Position numbers and translations under genes: made by a program. DNA of 7,730 nucleotides, from positions 1 to 7,730 of the forward strand of contig CAJGDA010000072.1 in assembly GCA_904501935.1 (NCBI GenBank). Direction: 5' to 3'. The notes under the pieces are model-generated. The model saw nothing but the letters and a program-made list of their open reading frames with translations, was not told the DNA's origin and searched no databases. Below, piece after piece: positions 1 through 6,698 of this stretch. The stretch is from an uncultured Methanobrevibacter sp. (GTDB lineage Archaea; Methanobacteriota; Methanobacteria; Methanobacteriales; Methanobacteriaceae). Each line of letters opens with the position of its first letter. The first letter of the stretch is position 1.

Positions 1-2550
1 ACTTTGGATGCTGGTCTTGTTTTAGTTGGTAGTTATGAGAATGTTACTGCTGCTGGTAATGTTTTAACCTGGTGTATTGGTGAGATGGCTCCTTATTCTA
101 GCAGGAATTTGACTATTGTCACTAAGGCTGTTGAGGAAGGTATTTTGAACAATACTGTTGTTGTTGTGACTTCTACTAATGAGACTGATGAGACTAATAA
201 TAATGCTTCTAATAGTACTCAGGTTGATCCTATTTGTGATTTAGTAATCAATAAGACTGTGTCTAATGCTTCTGCTCATAAAGGAGATCTTATTAATTGG
301 ACTATCATTGTTACTAATAATGGTCCTAGTGTTGCTAAGGCTGTTGTTGTCAATGATTCTTGGAATGAAGGTCTTGAATTAGTTGGTAGTTATGATAATG
401 TGACTGTTTCTGGTAATGGTTTTGTTTGGAATGTTGGGGATATGGATCCTTATACTTCTAAAGAGCTTATTATTGTTACTAATGTCACTACTACAAATGT
501 TACCATTATTAACGTTGTAAATACAACTACAGATACTAATGAGACCAATAAAACCAATAACAATGCTTCTAATGAGACTGTTATTCCTCCTGAAGCTGAT
601 TTAGTGATTAATAAGACTGTGTCTAATGCTTCTGCTCATAAAGGTGATACTGTAACTTGGACTATTACTGTTACTAATAATGGTCCGGATACTGCTGTTA
701 ATGTTGTTGTTAATGATGTTATTGAAGAAGGTTTAGTTGTTGTTGGTGTTTCTGGTGGCGTGCTTACTGACGGTGTTTGGACTGTTGGTGATCTTGCTAA
801 AGGCGAAAACGCTACTTTAATTGTTGAAACACAAATTAATGCAACTAATACAACTCTTGTTAATAATGTTAACACAACTTCTGACACTTATGATCCTAAT
901 GAGACTAATAACAATGCTACTAATGAGACTGTTATTCCTCCTGAAGCTGATTTAGCGGTTACTATTACTAATAACTTTGAGGAATCTGGTGAGACTTGTC
1001 ATAATGGTGATACTATTGTTTGGACTATTGTTGTTACTAATAATGGTCCTGATGATGCTATTAATACTATTTTGAATGATGTCTTGCCTGATGGTGTTAT
1101 TTATGTAAGTCATAACAATGAGAACGGTACTTACGATAATGAAAGTGCTGTTTGGAGTATTGGTGACTTGCCTGTCGGTGAGAGTGTAACTTTAACTATT
1201 ACTACTATAGCAAACACAACTAATGCTACAGTTTACAGAAATGTTTCAGTTTCATCTGATACTTATGATCCTGATTTAAGTAATAATGCTGATAACAGTT
1301 CTGTGGATATTCCACCTGAAGCCGACTTAGAAGTAACTATTACTAACAACTTCGAAGAGGAAGGTACCTCTGCTCATAATGGCGATGAAGTTATTTGGAC
1401 AATTACCGTAACCAATCACGGACCTGATGATGCAATTAACACAATATTGAAAGATGTATTACCTGACGGATTAATTTACGTTTCAGACGATTCTAATGGT
1501 ACTTATGATAATGAAAGTGCTGTTTGGACTATTGGAGATTTACCTGTTGGTGAAACCGTAACTTTAACTATTAAAACTATAGTTAACACTTCAAATACTA
1601 CAATTAATAGAAATGTTTCAGTTTCATCCGATACCTATGACCCAGATTTAAGCAATAATCAAGATAATAGCTCTGTTGATGTCATTGCTGAGGCTGATTT
1701 AGAAGTTATCAAATTAGTTTCTGATGATGCTCCTCACAAAGGTGACAAAATCACTTGGACCATCATTGTTACAAACAATGGTGGAGATGCTGCTGTAAAT
1801 ACAGTAGTAACCGATAAACTACCTTCCGGTTTAGTTTATGTTTCAGATGATTCTAACGGTGCTTATGATTATGAGACTGGAATCTGGACAGTAGGCGACC
1901 TTGCAAATGGAGAATCTGCTACTTTAAATATTGAAGTTATAGTTGATACCACTAATGCAACTATTACTAATGTGGCAAATGTGACTTCCGATACATATGA
2001 TCCTAATGAGACAAATAATAATTGCAATAATTCAACTGATGTTCCTCCTGAAGCTGATTTAGTGCTTACCATTGAACCTAGCACTACTTTGGTAACAGTT
2101 GGCGACAAAATTGAATTTACTGTTACTGTAGTCAATCAAGGACCAGATACTGCAGAAAACACTCGTGCATTTATTAATTTGCCGGATGAGTTAAAACTTT
2201 TAGGATTTAAACCATCTAAAGGAACTTATGATCCGGAAACTGGAATTTGGACCATTGGAGATTTAGCTCCTGGAGAAAAAGTTACTCTCGTGCTTGAAAC
2301 TCAAGCTTTAGCAAGTGGTAAATTTGTTGTAGAAGCAAACACTGTATGTGATACATACGAAAGTGACCTTACTAACAACAATGATACTACTGAAGTAGAG
2401 GTAACTGATATTCCTCCGGTTGAAGGGGATACTCCTGCCGAATCTTCTACCCCAGTACCTCCAAAAATGCATGCTACAGGTAATCCAATTGTGATTGCAC
2501 TTTTAGCATTACTTGCAATTGCGGGCATATCATTAAAAAGGAAAAGTTAA
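1..2550 (+). CDS. Adhesin-like surface protein with tandem DUF11 repeats, 5'-truncated by the window edge
   Basis: The reading frame is open from base 1 and ends at TAA 2548-2550. A TTG at 4-6 could be mistaken for a start, but no ribosome binding site is visible and it falls inside a repeat unit, so the true start lies upstream. The protein has a partial repeat (1-237), six complete DUF11-type units of 117-125 residues (238-2424), a short Pro/Ser/Thr/Glu-rich spacer, a hydrophobic helix (about 2488-2535) and a basic KRKS tail. Each unit carries a version of W-T-I-x-V-T-N-x-G-P, then G-L-x-Y-V-S, G-T-Y-D and W-x-I-G-D-L, a typical DUF11 beta-sandwich pattern. In Methanobrevibacter such proteins are called adhesin-like; a cell-envelope position with the repeats outside is inferred. 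The binding partner is unknown. N-x-S/T sequons are very dense distally and almost absent next to the anchor, and the 5' half is strongly biased to T-ending codons. Confidence 0.9.
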   Translation, partial: TLDAGLVLVGSYENVTAAGNVLTWCIGEMAPYSSRNLTIVTKAVEEGILNNTVVVVTSTNETDETNNNASNSTQVDPICDLVINKTVSNASAHKGDLINWTIIVTNNGPSVAKAVVVNDSWNEGLELVGSYDNVTVSGNGFVWNVGDMDPYTSKELIIVTNVTTTNVTIINVVNTTTDTNETNKTNNNASNETVIPPEADLVINKTVSNASAHKGDTVTWTITVTNNGPDTAVNVVVNDVIEEGLVVVGVSGGVLTDGVWTVGDLAKGENATLIVETQINATNTTLVNNVNTTSDTYDPNETNNNATNETVIPPEADLAVTITNNFEESGETCHNGDTIVWTIVVTNNGPDDAINTILNDVLPDGVIYVSHNNENGTYDNESAVWSIGDLPVGESVTLTITTIANTTNATVYRNVSVSSDTYDPDLSNNADNSSVDIPPEADLEVTITNNFEEEGTSAHNGDEVIWTITVTNHGPDDAINTILKDVLPDGLIYVSDDSNGTYDNESAVWTIGDLPVGETVTLTIKTIVNTSNTTINRNVSVSSDTYDPDLSNNQDNSSVDVIAEADLEVIKLVSDDAPHKGDKITWTIIVTNNGGDAAVNTVVTDKLPSGLVYVSDDSNGAYDYETGIWTVGDLANGESATLNIEVIVDTTNATITNVANVTSDTYDPNETNNNCNNSTDVPPEADLVLTIEPSTTLVTVGDKIEFTVTVVNQGPDTAENTRAFINLPDELKLLGFKPSKGTYDPETGIWTIGDLAPGEKVTLVLETQALASGKFVVEANTVCDTYESDLTNNNDTTEVEVTDIPPVEGDTPAESSTPVPPKMHATGNPIVIALLALLAIAGISLKRKS
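250..644 (+). repeat. Exact 35-nt direct repeat between units 1 and 2
   Basis: Bases 250-284 and 610-644 are identical, 360 nt apart. They encode the segment around K-T-V-S-N-A-S-A-H-K-G at the start of units 1 and 2. Identity at third codon positions points to recent duplication or gene conversion rather than protein-level constraint alone. Confidence 0.85.
570..955 (+). repeat. Exact 35-nt direct repeat at the ends of units 1 and 2
   Basis: Bases 570-604 and 921-955 are identical, 351 nt apart. They encode the linker N-E-T-V-I-P-P-E-A-D-L that joins unit 1 to 2 and unit 2 to 3. A conserved linker at the DNA level is a likely substrate for homologous exchange that would add or remove whole units. 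Confidence 0.85.
1237..1628 (+). repeat. Exact 20-nt direct repeat between units 3 and 4
   Basis: Bases 1237-1256 and 1609-1628 are identical, 372 nt apart, and encode R-N-V-S-V-S-S. The surrounding parts of units 3 and 4 are close in protein sequence but differ at many third positions, so this pair looks older than the unit 1/2 pair. Confidence 0.8.
2485..2547 (+). other. C-terminal membrane anchor of the surface protein
   Basis: After a Pro/Ser/Thr-containing spacer and the residues H-A-T-G-N-P comes a stretch of about 16 hydrophobic residues (Ile, Val, Leu, Ala) and then K-R-K-S at the end. This is a single membrane helix with a short basic cytoplasmic tail. The polar motif, helix and basic tail together also resemble the three-part C-terminal sorting signals of other surface proteins, but no sortase or archaeosortase motif can be named with certainty. 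Confidence 0.75.
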
Positions 2551-2560
2551 ACACTTTAAA

Positions 2561-2595
2561 TGGGAAATTTAATTTTCCCATATTTTTTATTTTTT
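2561..2595 (+). terminator. Hairpin and T-run terminator after the surface-protein gene
   Basis: TGGGAAA (2561-2567) pairs with TTTCCCA (2574-2580) around a 6-nt loop, 10 nt after the stop codon. It is followed by two runs of six T (2583-2588 and 2590-2595). In archaea the T tract is the main termination signal; the hairpin is an added hint. Confidence 0.7.
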
Positions 2596-2796
2596 ACACA
2601 AATTTTAATTCAATTTTAATAAAAGATTTGAATGATAATTTAATAGTTTATATCATATTCCTATTTTTTAAAAGAACTTACTTTTTAAAATTTTAAATTA
2701 TCGTCATAGATTTTCAAACATGAACTCTATCATGGGTACTGTATTCGCCTTAAAGACTATTTTTTCAAAATCATATTATTATAAAAAAGATTAATG

Positions 2797-2807
2797 AAAT
2801 ATATAAT
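2797..2807 (+). promoter_or_regulatory. TATA box of the ilvD-hisD cluster
   Basis: AAATATATAAT fits the archaeal TATA consensus. Initiation about 25 nt downstream would place the transcript start around 2825-2830, giving a leader of only a few bases before the ilvD ATG at 2835. A second A/T-rich candidate at 2775-2788 (ATTATTATAAAAAA) would give a leader of about 25-30 nt that keeps the ribosome binding site. Which one is used cannot be decided from sequence. Confidence 0.5.
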
Positions 2808-2824
2808 AGTGATTTGATTAAACA

Positions 2825-2832
2825 GTGTGATT
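2825..2832 (+). promoter_or_regulatory. Ribosome binding site of ilvD
   Basis: GTGTGATT lies just before ATG 2835. Its GTGA part is 4 nt from the start codon, nearly the same register as the clear GAGGTGA of aspS. It matches the end of the usual GGAGGTGAT motif and supports the ATG at 2835. Confidence 0.5.
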
Positions 2833-2834
2833 AA

Positions 2835-4484
2835 ATGAAAAGTGATAGCGTTAAAAAAGGAATTCAAAGAGCGCCACACAGGTCCCTTCTAAGGGCTTGT
2901 GGACTCGATGATGATGATTTTAAAAAACCGTTTATTGGTATAGCGAATAGTTTTACAGACATTGTACCGGGCCATATTCATTTAAAAGAGCTTGTTGAGT
3001 TTGTAAAAGAGGGAATTGTCGCTGCCGGAGGTATTCCATTTGAATTTGATACTATGGCAGTTTGTGACGGAATAAGCATGAACCATGAAGGAATGAAATA
3101 TTCACTTCCTTCAAGAGAAATTATTGCGGCAACTGTTGAAAGCATGGCAAAAGGCCATGCCTTTGATGGATTGGTGTTAATTCCAAGTTGTGATAAGGTG
3201 GTTCCGGGAATGATAATGGGTGCGGCAAGAGTGAATGTCCCGTCCATTGTAGTCACTGGCGGACCTATGCAATCCGGTGAATATAAAGGAAAACCTGCCG
3301 ATTTGATAACTGTTTTTGAAGCAGTTGGAGCTTATTCAGCCGGCAACATGACTGAAGAAGAAGTCAATGAACTTGAAAAATGCGCATGTCCTGGGGCAGG
3401 AAGCTGTTCCGGTTTATTCACAGCAAATACCATGGCATGCATTACAGAAACATTCGGATTGTCCCTTCCTACATGCGCGACAACCCATGCAAGAACAGAA
3501 GAGAACAATCAAATTGCATTCGAGTCAGGAAAGCAAATAATCGAACTTGTAAAAGAGGACATCAAGCCATCCGATATTTTAACACAGGAAGCGTTCAACA
3601 ATGCAATTACAGTTGACATGGCATTGGGCGGTTCATCAAATACTGCGCTGCACATTCCAGCAATCGCCAGCGAAGTCGAAGGCATTGACGTGGATTTGGA
3701 ATTGTTTGATGAAATCTCAAGAAAGGTTCCTCATATCACTCTCATTTCTCCGGCGGGTGAGGATTCCATGATGGATTTACACCTGGCGGGCGGTATTCAG
3801 GCAGTATTGAAAACATTGGGAGAAAAGATTGATACCGATCAATTGACTGTAACAGGCAAAACAGTTAAAGAAAACTTGGAAAATTTTGAAAATAAGAATA
3901 CAGACGTTATTCATACCATGGATAATCCTGTTCACGAAGATGGTGGAATTGCAATATTGAAAGGTAATCTTGCTCCTAACGGCAGTGTTGTCAAAAAAGG
4001 TGCTGTTGCAGATCATCTGATGCATCTTAAAGGTCCTGCAAAAGTGTATGACAGTGAAGAGGATGTGACAAAAGCAATTTTTGACCATGAAATTGAAGAG
4101 GGAGACATTGTTGTAATCAGGTATGAGGGACCGAAAGGGGGTCCTGGAATGCGTGAAATGTTAAATCCGACTTCCGCTCTTGCAGGAATGAACATTAAGG
4201 ATGTTGGTTTGATTACTGATGGAAGATTCTCAGGAGGAACCAGAGGACCTTGTGTTGGACATGTTTCACCGGAAGCAAGGGAAGACGGCCCGATTGCCGC
4301 CATTCAAAATGGTGATATAATAGAAATTGACATTAACAATAGGCTAATCAGTGTCGAATTGACTGATGAAGAGATTAAGGCAAGACTCGAATCAGTTAAG
4401 CACCCGGAAAGTGACGTTACCGGATGGTTGGCATTATATCAAAAACTTGTTCACTCCGCAGATACCGGTGCTATCCTAAGGTAG
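2835..4484 (+). CDS. ilvD: Dihydroxy-acid dehydratase
   Basis: This 549-residue cytoplasmic enzyme dehydrates 2,3-dihydroxy-isovalerate and 2,3-dihydroxy-3-methylvalerate to the keto acids that precede valine, leucine and isoleucine. The length is normal for the family. Visible signatures are [13 protein letters not shown] (around residues 75-87), [10 protein letters not shown] (117-126), [11 protein letters not shown] (185-195), G-G-P-G-M-R-E-M (435-442) and [10 protein letters not shown] (462-471). Cys119 and Cys191 are the expected iron-sulfur ligands, Asp78, Asp120 and Lys121 lie at the metal site, and Ser466 is the candidate catalytic base. The third Cys position of [2Fe-2S] members is Gly46 in [10 protein letters not shown], as in the E. 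coli enzyme, which points to the oxygen-sensitive [4Fe-4S] type. It is first in the cluster; hisD starts 7 nt after its stop. Confidence 0.97.
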   Translation: MKSDSVKKGIQRAPHRSLLRACGLDDDDFKKPFIGIANSFTDIVPGHIHLKELVEFVKEGIVAAGGIPFEFDTMAVCDGISMNHEGMKYSLPSREIIAATVESMAKGHAFDGLVLIPSCDKVVPGMIMGAARVNVPSIVVTGGPMQSGEYKGKPADLITVFEAVGAYSAGNMTEEEVNELEKCACPGAGSCSGLFTANTMACITETFGLSLPTCATTHARTEENNQIAFESGKQIIELVKEDIKPSDILTQEAFNNAITVDMALGGSSNTALHIPAIASEVEGIDVDLELFDEISRKVPHITLISPAGEDSMMDLHLAGGIQAVLKTLGEKIDTDQLTVTGKTVKENLENFENKNTDVIHTMDNPVHEDGGIAILKGNLAPNGSVVKKGAVADHLMHLKGPAKVYDSEEDVTKAIFDHEIEEGDIVVIRYEGPKGGPGMREMLNPTSALAGMNIKDVGLITDGRFSGGTRGPCVGHVSPEAREDGPIAAIQNGDIIEIDINNRLISVELTDEEIKARLESVKHPESDVTGWLALYQKLVHSADTGAILR

Positions 4485-4491
4485 TGTTAAC

Positions 4492-5769
4492 ATGGAAATT
4501 CTTAACTATTCCCAAATCGATTTAGCCGAAACAATTAAAAGGTCAGAAGAGGATGTAAACAAAGTTTTAGACATAGTTTCAGATATTCTCGATAATGTTA
4601 AAAACAATAAGGATGATGCCATTCGCGAATATACTGAGAAATTTGATCAGGTTACAATAGAAGATTTGAGGGTATCCGAAGATGAAATCAAAGAGGCCTA
4701 CGATACGTTAGATGATTCATTGCTTGTTGCCTTAAAACAAGCAGCATCCAACATTGAAAAATTCCATAAAAAGCAAATCCCATCCGAATGGGAAATAGAA
4801 GTCAATCCGGGAATTGTCGCAGGTCAAATCGTAAGGCCAATTAACTCAGCAGGCTGTTATATACCTGGCGGAAGGGCAGCTTATCCTTCTTCAATATTAA
4901 TGACAGTAATTCCGGCAAAGATTGCAGGCGTTGAAAAGGTTGTATGCGTCACACCTCCACAGAAAGACGGTAAGATTCTGGATGCAATTCTTGTTGCAGC
5001 CGATATTGCCGGAGCCGATGAGATATATAAGGTCGGAGGAGCGCAGGCAATTGCAGCCCTTGCATATGGAACTGAATCAATACCAAAAGTCGAAAAGATT
5101 GTAGGTCCGGGCAATATATTCGTCACAGCCGCAAAGAAACTGGTCTATGGTCAAGTGGACATCGAGTTCCCGGCAGGTCCGTCTGAAGTGTTGATATTGG
5201 CGGATGAAACTGCAAACCCTGAATTTTTGGCAACCGACATATTGGCTCAGGCAGAGCATGATCCGAATGCATCCTGCTTTTTGGTAACCGATTCAAAGGA
5301 TTTGGCGCTTAAAACCGATAAATTCGTAAAGGAATTGACTGAAGTTGCCCCTAGACGTGAAATTATTGAAGAGTCATTGTCCAAAAGTGGAAAAATCATA
5401 ATCACTGACACTTTTGAGGAAGCGGTTCATGTTACAAATGAATATGCTCCTGAACATTTAATCATATCCACAGCCGATGATGATGAAGCATTATCACAAA
5501 TTAAAAATGCAGGTTCAATATTTTTAGGCGCTTATTCACCTGTTGCGGCAGGCGATTACGGATCCGGAACCAACCACGTTTTACCAACAGGCGGCGGAGC
5601 CAAAATGTATTCAGGCCTATCAACAGAGGCATTCATTAAAAAGCCAACCGTTCAAAGAATCACAAGAGAGGGCCTTGAGGAATTGTCAAAGACTTCAGTG
5701 CCGATTGCCGAATATGAAGGGTTCTTTGCTCATGCAAATTCATTCAAGACAAGATTGAGAGATGATTAG
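4492..5769 (+). CDS. hisD: Histidinol dehydrogenase
   Basis: HisD catalyses the last two steps of histidine synthesis, oxidising L-histidinol through histidinal to L-histidine with two NAD+. At 425 residues it has normal family length. All key residues known from the E. coli enzyme can be placed: the zinc ligands Gln253 and His256 (in A-Q-A-E-H-D-P-N), Asp355 (in A-A-G-D-Y-G-S-G) and His414 (in F-F-A-H-A-N-S), and the catalytic pair Glu321-His322 (in Y-A-P-E-H-L). Other conserved parts are Y-I-P-G-G-R (123-128), V-G-G-A-Q-A-I-A (181-188), G-P-G-N (205-208) and P-A-G-P-S-E-V (227-233). Hence the gene should be functional. It starts 7 nt after ilvD, with a weak AAGGTAGTG element overlapping the ilvD stop codon, and its TAG directly abuts the next ATG. 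Co-transcription with ilvD is inferred from spacing; no other his gene is in the window. Confidence 0.97.
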   Translation: MEILNYSQIDLAETIKRSEEDVNKVLDIVSDILDNVKNNKDDAIREYTEKFDQVTIEDLRVSEDEIKEAYDTLDDSLLVALKQAASNIEKFHKKQIPSEWEIEVNPGIVAGQIVRPINSAGCYIPGGRAAYPSSILMTVIPAKIAGVEKVVCVTPPQKDGKILDAILVAADIAGADEIYKVGGAQAIAALAYGTESIPKVEKIVGPGNIFVTAAKKLVYGQVDIEFPAGPSEVLILADETANPEFLATDILAQAEHDPNASCFLVTDSKDLALKTDKFVKELTEVAPRREIIEESLSKSGKIIITDTFEEAVHVTNEYAPEHLIISTADDDEALSQIKNAGSIFLGAYSPVAAGDYGSGTNHVLPTGGGAKMYSGLSTEAFIKKPTVQRITREGLEELSKTSVPIAEYEGFFAHANSFKTRLRDD

Positions 5770-6315
5770 ATGGATTTTGAAAGAGTCGATATGAGGCAGA
5801 TGTCTCAAGAGGAAATGATTAAAGCCCATCAGATGTCTGAAATAGTTTTTAAGATTAATCATACAATGCCGAACACCGAAGAATACAATAACTTGATTAA
5901 GGAGTTATTGGGAGACAATATCGGTGAAAATAGTATGATTATGGCGCCTATTGCAGGAGCCGCTTTCGATCATTTGAAAATTGGAAACAATGTGTTTATT
6001 AATTCGAATGCTCTAATTATGGCTCGAGGCGGAATTACAATAGAAGATGATGTAATGTTTGCGGCGAATGTCCAGTTGCTATCAAATAATCATGACGAGT
6101 ATGACAGGCAGGTTTTAACTTGCAAACCAATTCATATTAAAAAAGGAGCTTGGATAGGTGCCGGCGTTAGCATTCTTCCCGGTGTGACAATAGGCAAATA
6201 TGCCATTGTAGGTGCGGGGGCCATTGTCACAAAAGATGTTGGGGACTATGAAGTTGCTGTCGGCGTTCCTGCAAAAATTGTGAAAACTTTAGATAAGGAT
6301 AAATTTGATGATTGA
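5770..6315 (+). CDS. Hexapeptide-repeat O-acyltransferase, LacA/Maa-like
   Basis: This 181-residue protein resembles galactoside and maltose O-acetyltransferases, which move an acetyl group from acetyl-CoA to a sugar hydroxyl. The N-terminal helical part (residues 12-50, with I-N-H-T-M-P near 30-34 and L-I-K-E-L-L near 42-47) lines up with the start of LacA. Residues 71-170 form the left-handed beta-helix, with hexapeptide-type repeats such as I-G-N-N-V-F, I-E-D-D-V-M, I-K-K-G-A-W, I-G-A-G-V-S and V-G-A-G-A-I. His108 (in S-N-N-H-D-E) is at the place of the LacA catalytic His115, and Trp128 matches a conserved Trp. V-G-V-P-A-K near the end is typical of the family. The ATG directly follows the hisD TAG, with GATGA 4 nt upstream as a weak binding site. 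The acceptor is unknown; a cell-wall or exopolysaccharide sugar or a small metabolite are possible. Nothing ties it to histidine or branched-chain synthesis except position. Confidence 0.88.
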   Translation: MDFERVDMRQMSQEEMIKAHQMSEIVFKINHTMPNTEEYNNLIKELLGDNIGENSMIMAPIAGAAFDHLKIGNNVFINSNALIMARGGITIEDDVMFAANVQLLSNNHDEYDRQVLTCKPIHIKKGAWIGAGVSILPGVTIGKYAIVGAGAIVTKDVGDYEVAVGVPAKIVKTLDKDKFDD

Positions 6316-6360
6316 ATTTATCCTTTATTACAATTTTTTATTGATTGTTCTCGTTTTACC
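6316..6360 (+). terminator. Probable T-rich terminator of the ilvD-hisD-acyltransferase cluster
   Basis: Just after the stop codon the + strand is T-rich, with a run of six T at 6334-6339 and TTTT at 6354-6357. No convincing stem-loop accompanies it; the ACCA/TGGT pair at 6358-6371 has only 4 bp. T tracts alone can end archaeal transcripts, so a terminator is plausible but not proven. Confidence 0.4.
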
Positions 6361-6509
6361 ACTTTAATGGTGATGGATTGTATAAGTTGATTCGTGATTT
6401 TTCAAGGTCTTCAAGCCAAAATTTTCATGTAATTCTTCCTAACTTTATTTTTGACAGATTTTAACCCTTATTTTTTTAAATAACTCTTTTTAATCTCATT
6501 TCAGTTAAC

Positions 6510-6519
6510 TTTATATAAT
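6510..6519 (+). promoter_or_regulatory. Strong consensus TATA box upstream of the structured element
   Basis: TTTATATAAT is a close match to the archaeal TTTATATA box and the best such match in this spacer. Initiation about 25 nt downstream falls near 6538-6543, right where the first hairpin starts. It could drive a short RNA or an aspS transcript with a leader of about 160 nt. Confidence 0.6.
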
Positions 6520-6541
6520 ATGTTTGTAAATATTATATTCA

Positions 6542-6563
6542 AGAATATGAGTTTTCATATTCT
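6542..6563 (+). repeat. Perfect inverted repeat, 9 bp with GTTT loop
   Basis: AGAATATGA (6542-6550) pairs fully with TCATATTCT (6555-6563) around the 4-nt loop GTTT. It lies at the predicted transcript start, so it may be a 5' stabilising stem in RNA or a palindromic protein-binding site in DNA. Confidence 0.7.
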
Positions 6564-6576
6564 ATACATTCTATAC
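6559..6576 (+). repeat. Tandem duplicate ATTCTATAC
   Basis: ATTCTATAC occurs twice with no gap (6559-6567 and 6568-6576). The first copy overlaps the right arm of the hairpin, so the second copy could compete for pairing with the left arm only in part (ATTCT with AGAAT). It may be an operator half-site pair or simple slippage. Confidence 0.7.
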
Positions 6577-6602
6577 AAAAGAAAGAAATTAGGTAATAAA
6601 CA

Positions 6603-6640
6603 GTTGTCTAATCTTACGGTACTTGGACAACACTCTTTTT
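6603..6640 (+). terminator. Stem-loop with T run upstream of aspS
   Basis: GTTGTCTAA (6603-6611) pairs with TTGGACAAC (6623-6631), 9 bp with one G-U pair, around the loop TCTTACGGTAC. ACTC and five T (6636-6640) follow. The form is that of an intrinsic terminator. It lies 63 nt before the aspS start and about 290 nt after the upstream gene, so it would end a transcript that begins in the spacer. Confidence 0.55.
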
Positions 6641-6661
6641 AAAAGTATTATTTATTTTCAC

Positions 6662-6673
6662 TTTTAAAATTAA
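6662..6673 (+). promoter_or_regulatory. Possible proximal promoter of aspS
   Basis: TTTTAAAATTAA is a moderate TATA-like match. Initiation about 25 nt downstream would begin the transcript near 6688-6692, just at the aspS ribosome binding site. The box is weaker than that at 6510, so the main aspS start could be either. Confidence 0.4.
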
Positions 6674-6691
6674 ATTATTTTTACAAACCTC

Positions 6692-6698
6692 GAGGTGA
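6692..6698 (+). promoter_or_regulatory. Ribosome binding site that fixes the TTG start of aspS
   Basis: GAGGTGA is the best Shine-Dalgarno match in the window and lies 5 nt before TTG 6704-6706. The first ATG in frame is at codon 29, inside the conserved anticodon-binding fold, so the TTG is the credible start. Confidence 0.88.

Larger units (their letters stand above)
238..2424 (+). repeat. Six tandem DUF11 protein repeats
   Basis: Units start at the Asp of a recurring D-L-(V/A/E) motif at 238, 598, 949, 1324, 1696 and 2056; the last ends near 2424. Lengths are 120, 117, 125, 124, 120 and about 123 codons. Linkers between units are rich in Asn and Thr and usually end in P-P-E-A. By sequence, units 1 and 2 form one pair, units 3 and 4 a second, unit 5 is related to both, and unit 6, next to the anchor, is the most divergent. 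Unit 5 has N-N-G-G where the others have N-x-G-P. Confidence 0.88.
6540..6640 (+). ncRNA. Candidate small RNA or structured aspS leader
   Basis: About 100 nt bounded by a consensus TATA box on the left and a hairpin with T5 run on the right. It contains a perfect 9-bp hairpin (6542-6563), a tandem ATTCTATAC repeat (6559-6576), an A/G-rich single-stranded stretch (6577-6602) and a 9-bp hairpin with an 11-nt loop (6603-6631). I do not recognise an Rfam family. It could be an independent small RNA ending at 6640, or a leader that controls read-through into aspS. There is no protein-coding signal in it. Confidence 0.4.

Noticed and set aside
4..6. TTG at base 4 as the start of the surface-protein gene.
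   Set aside because: The frame is open to the window edge, the codon falls in the middle of a DUF11 unit, and no signal peptide follows it.
636..887. Minus-strand open frame inside the surface-protein gene (also 1869-2135 and 2301-2528).
   Set aside because: They are Thr/Val/Ser-rich mirror frames of the repetitive NNT codons, repeat in the same place in several units, and lack binding sites.
238..2424. Regular direct repeats considered as a CRISPR array.
   Set aside because: The period is about 360 nt, the repeats are coding in one continuous frame and form DUF11 protein domains; there are no short repeats with unique spacers.
2551..2834. Possible small gene in the spacer before ilvD.
   Set aside because: All frames are short and broken by stops; only a minus-strand ATG with nine codons is present (near 2734). 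The content fits terminator plus promoter.
2978..4303. Open frames on both strands inside ilvD (minus 2978-3256, 3777-4088, 4013-4303; plus 3380-3616).
   Set aside because: They overlap a fully conserved ilvD frame, show no family signatures and no ribosome binding sites; they are shadows.
4881..5758. Open frames inside hisD (minus 4881-5126 and 5077-5259; plus 4922-5104 and 5543-5758).
   Set aside because: hisD keeps all catalytic residues across this region, so these frames are shadows.
5770..6315. Acyltransferase as serine O-acetyltransferase (CysE).
   Set aside because: The N-terminal part and the position of the catalytic His match LacA/Maa-type sugar acetyltransferases; the larger CysE N-terminal domain is absent.
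6364..6438. Minus-strand stretch in the aspS spacer that reads like a protein end (E-E-L-H-E-N-F-G-L-K and on to H-H-H stop).
   Set aside because: Only about 24 codons, closed by a TAG directly upstream, no start codon or binding site, no recognised family. A decayed gene remnant is possible but cannot be supported.
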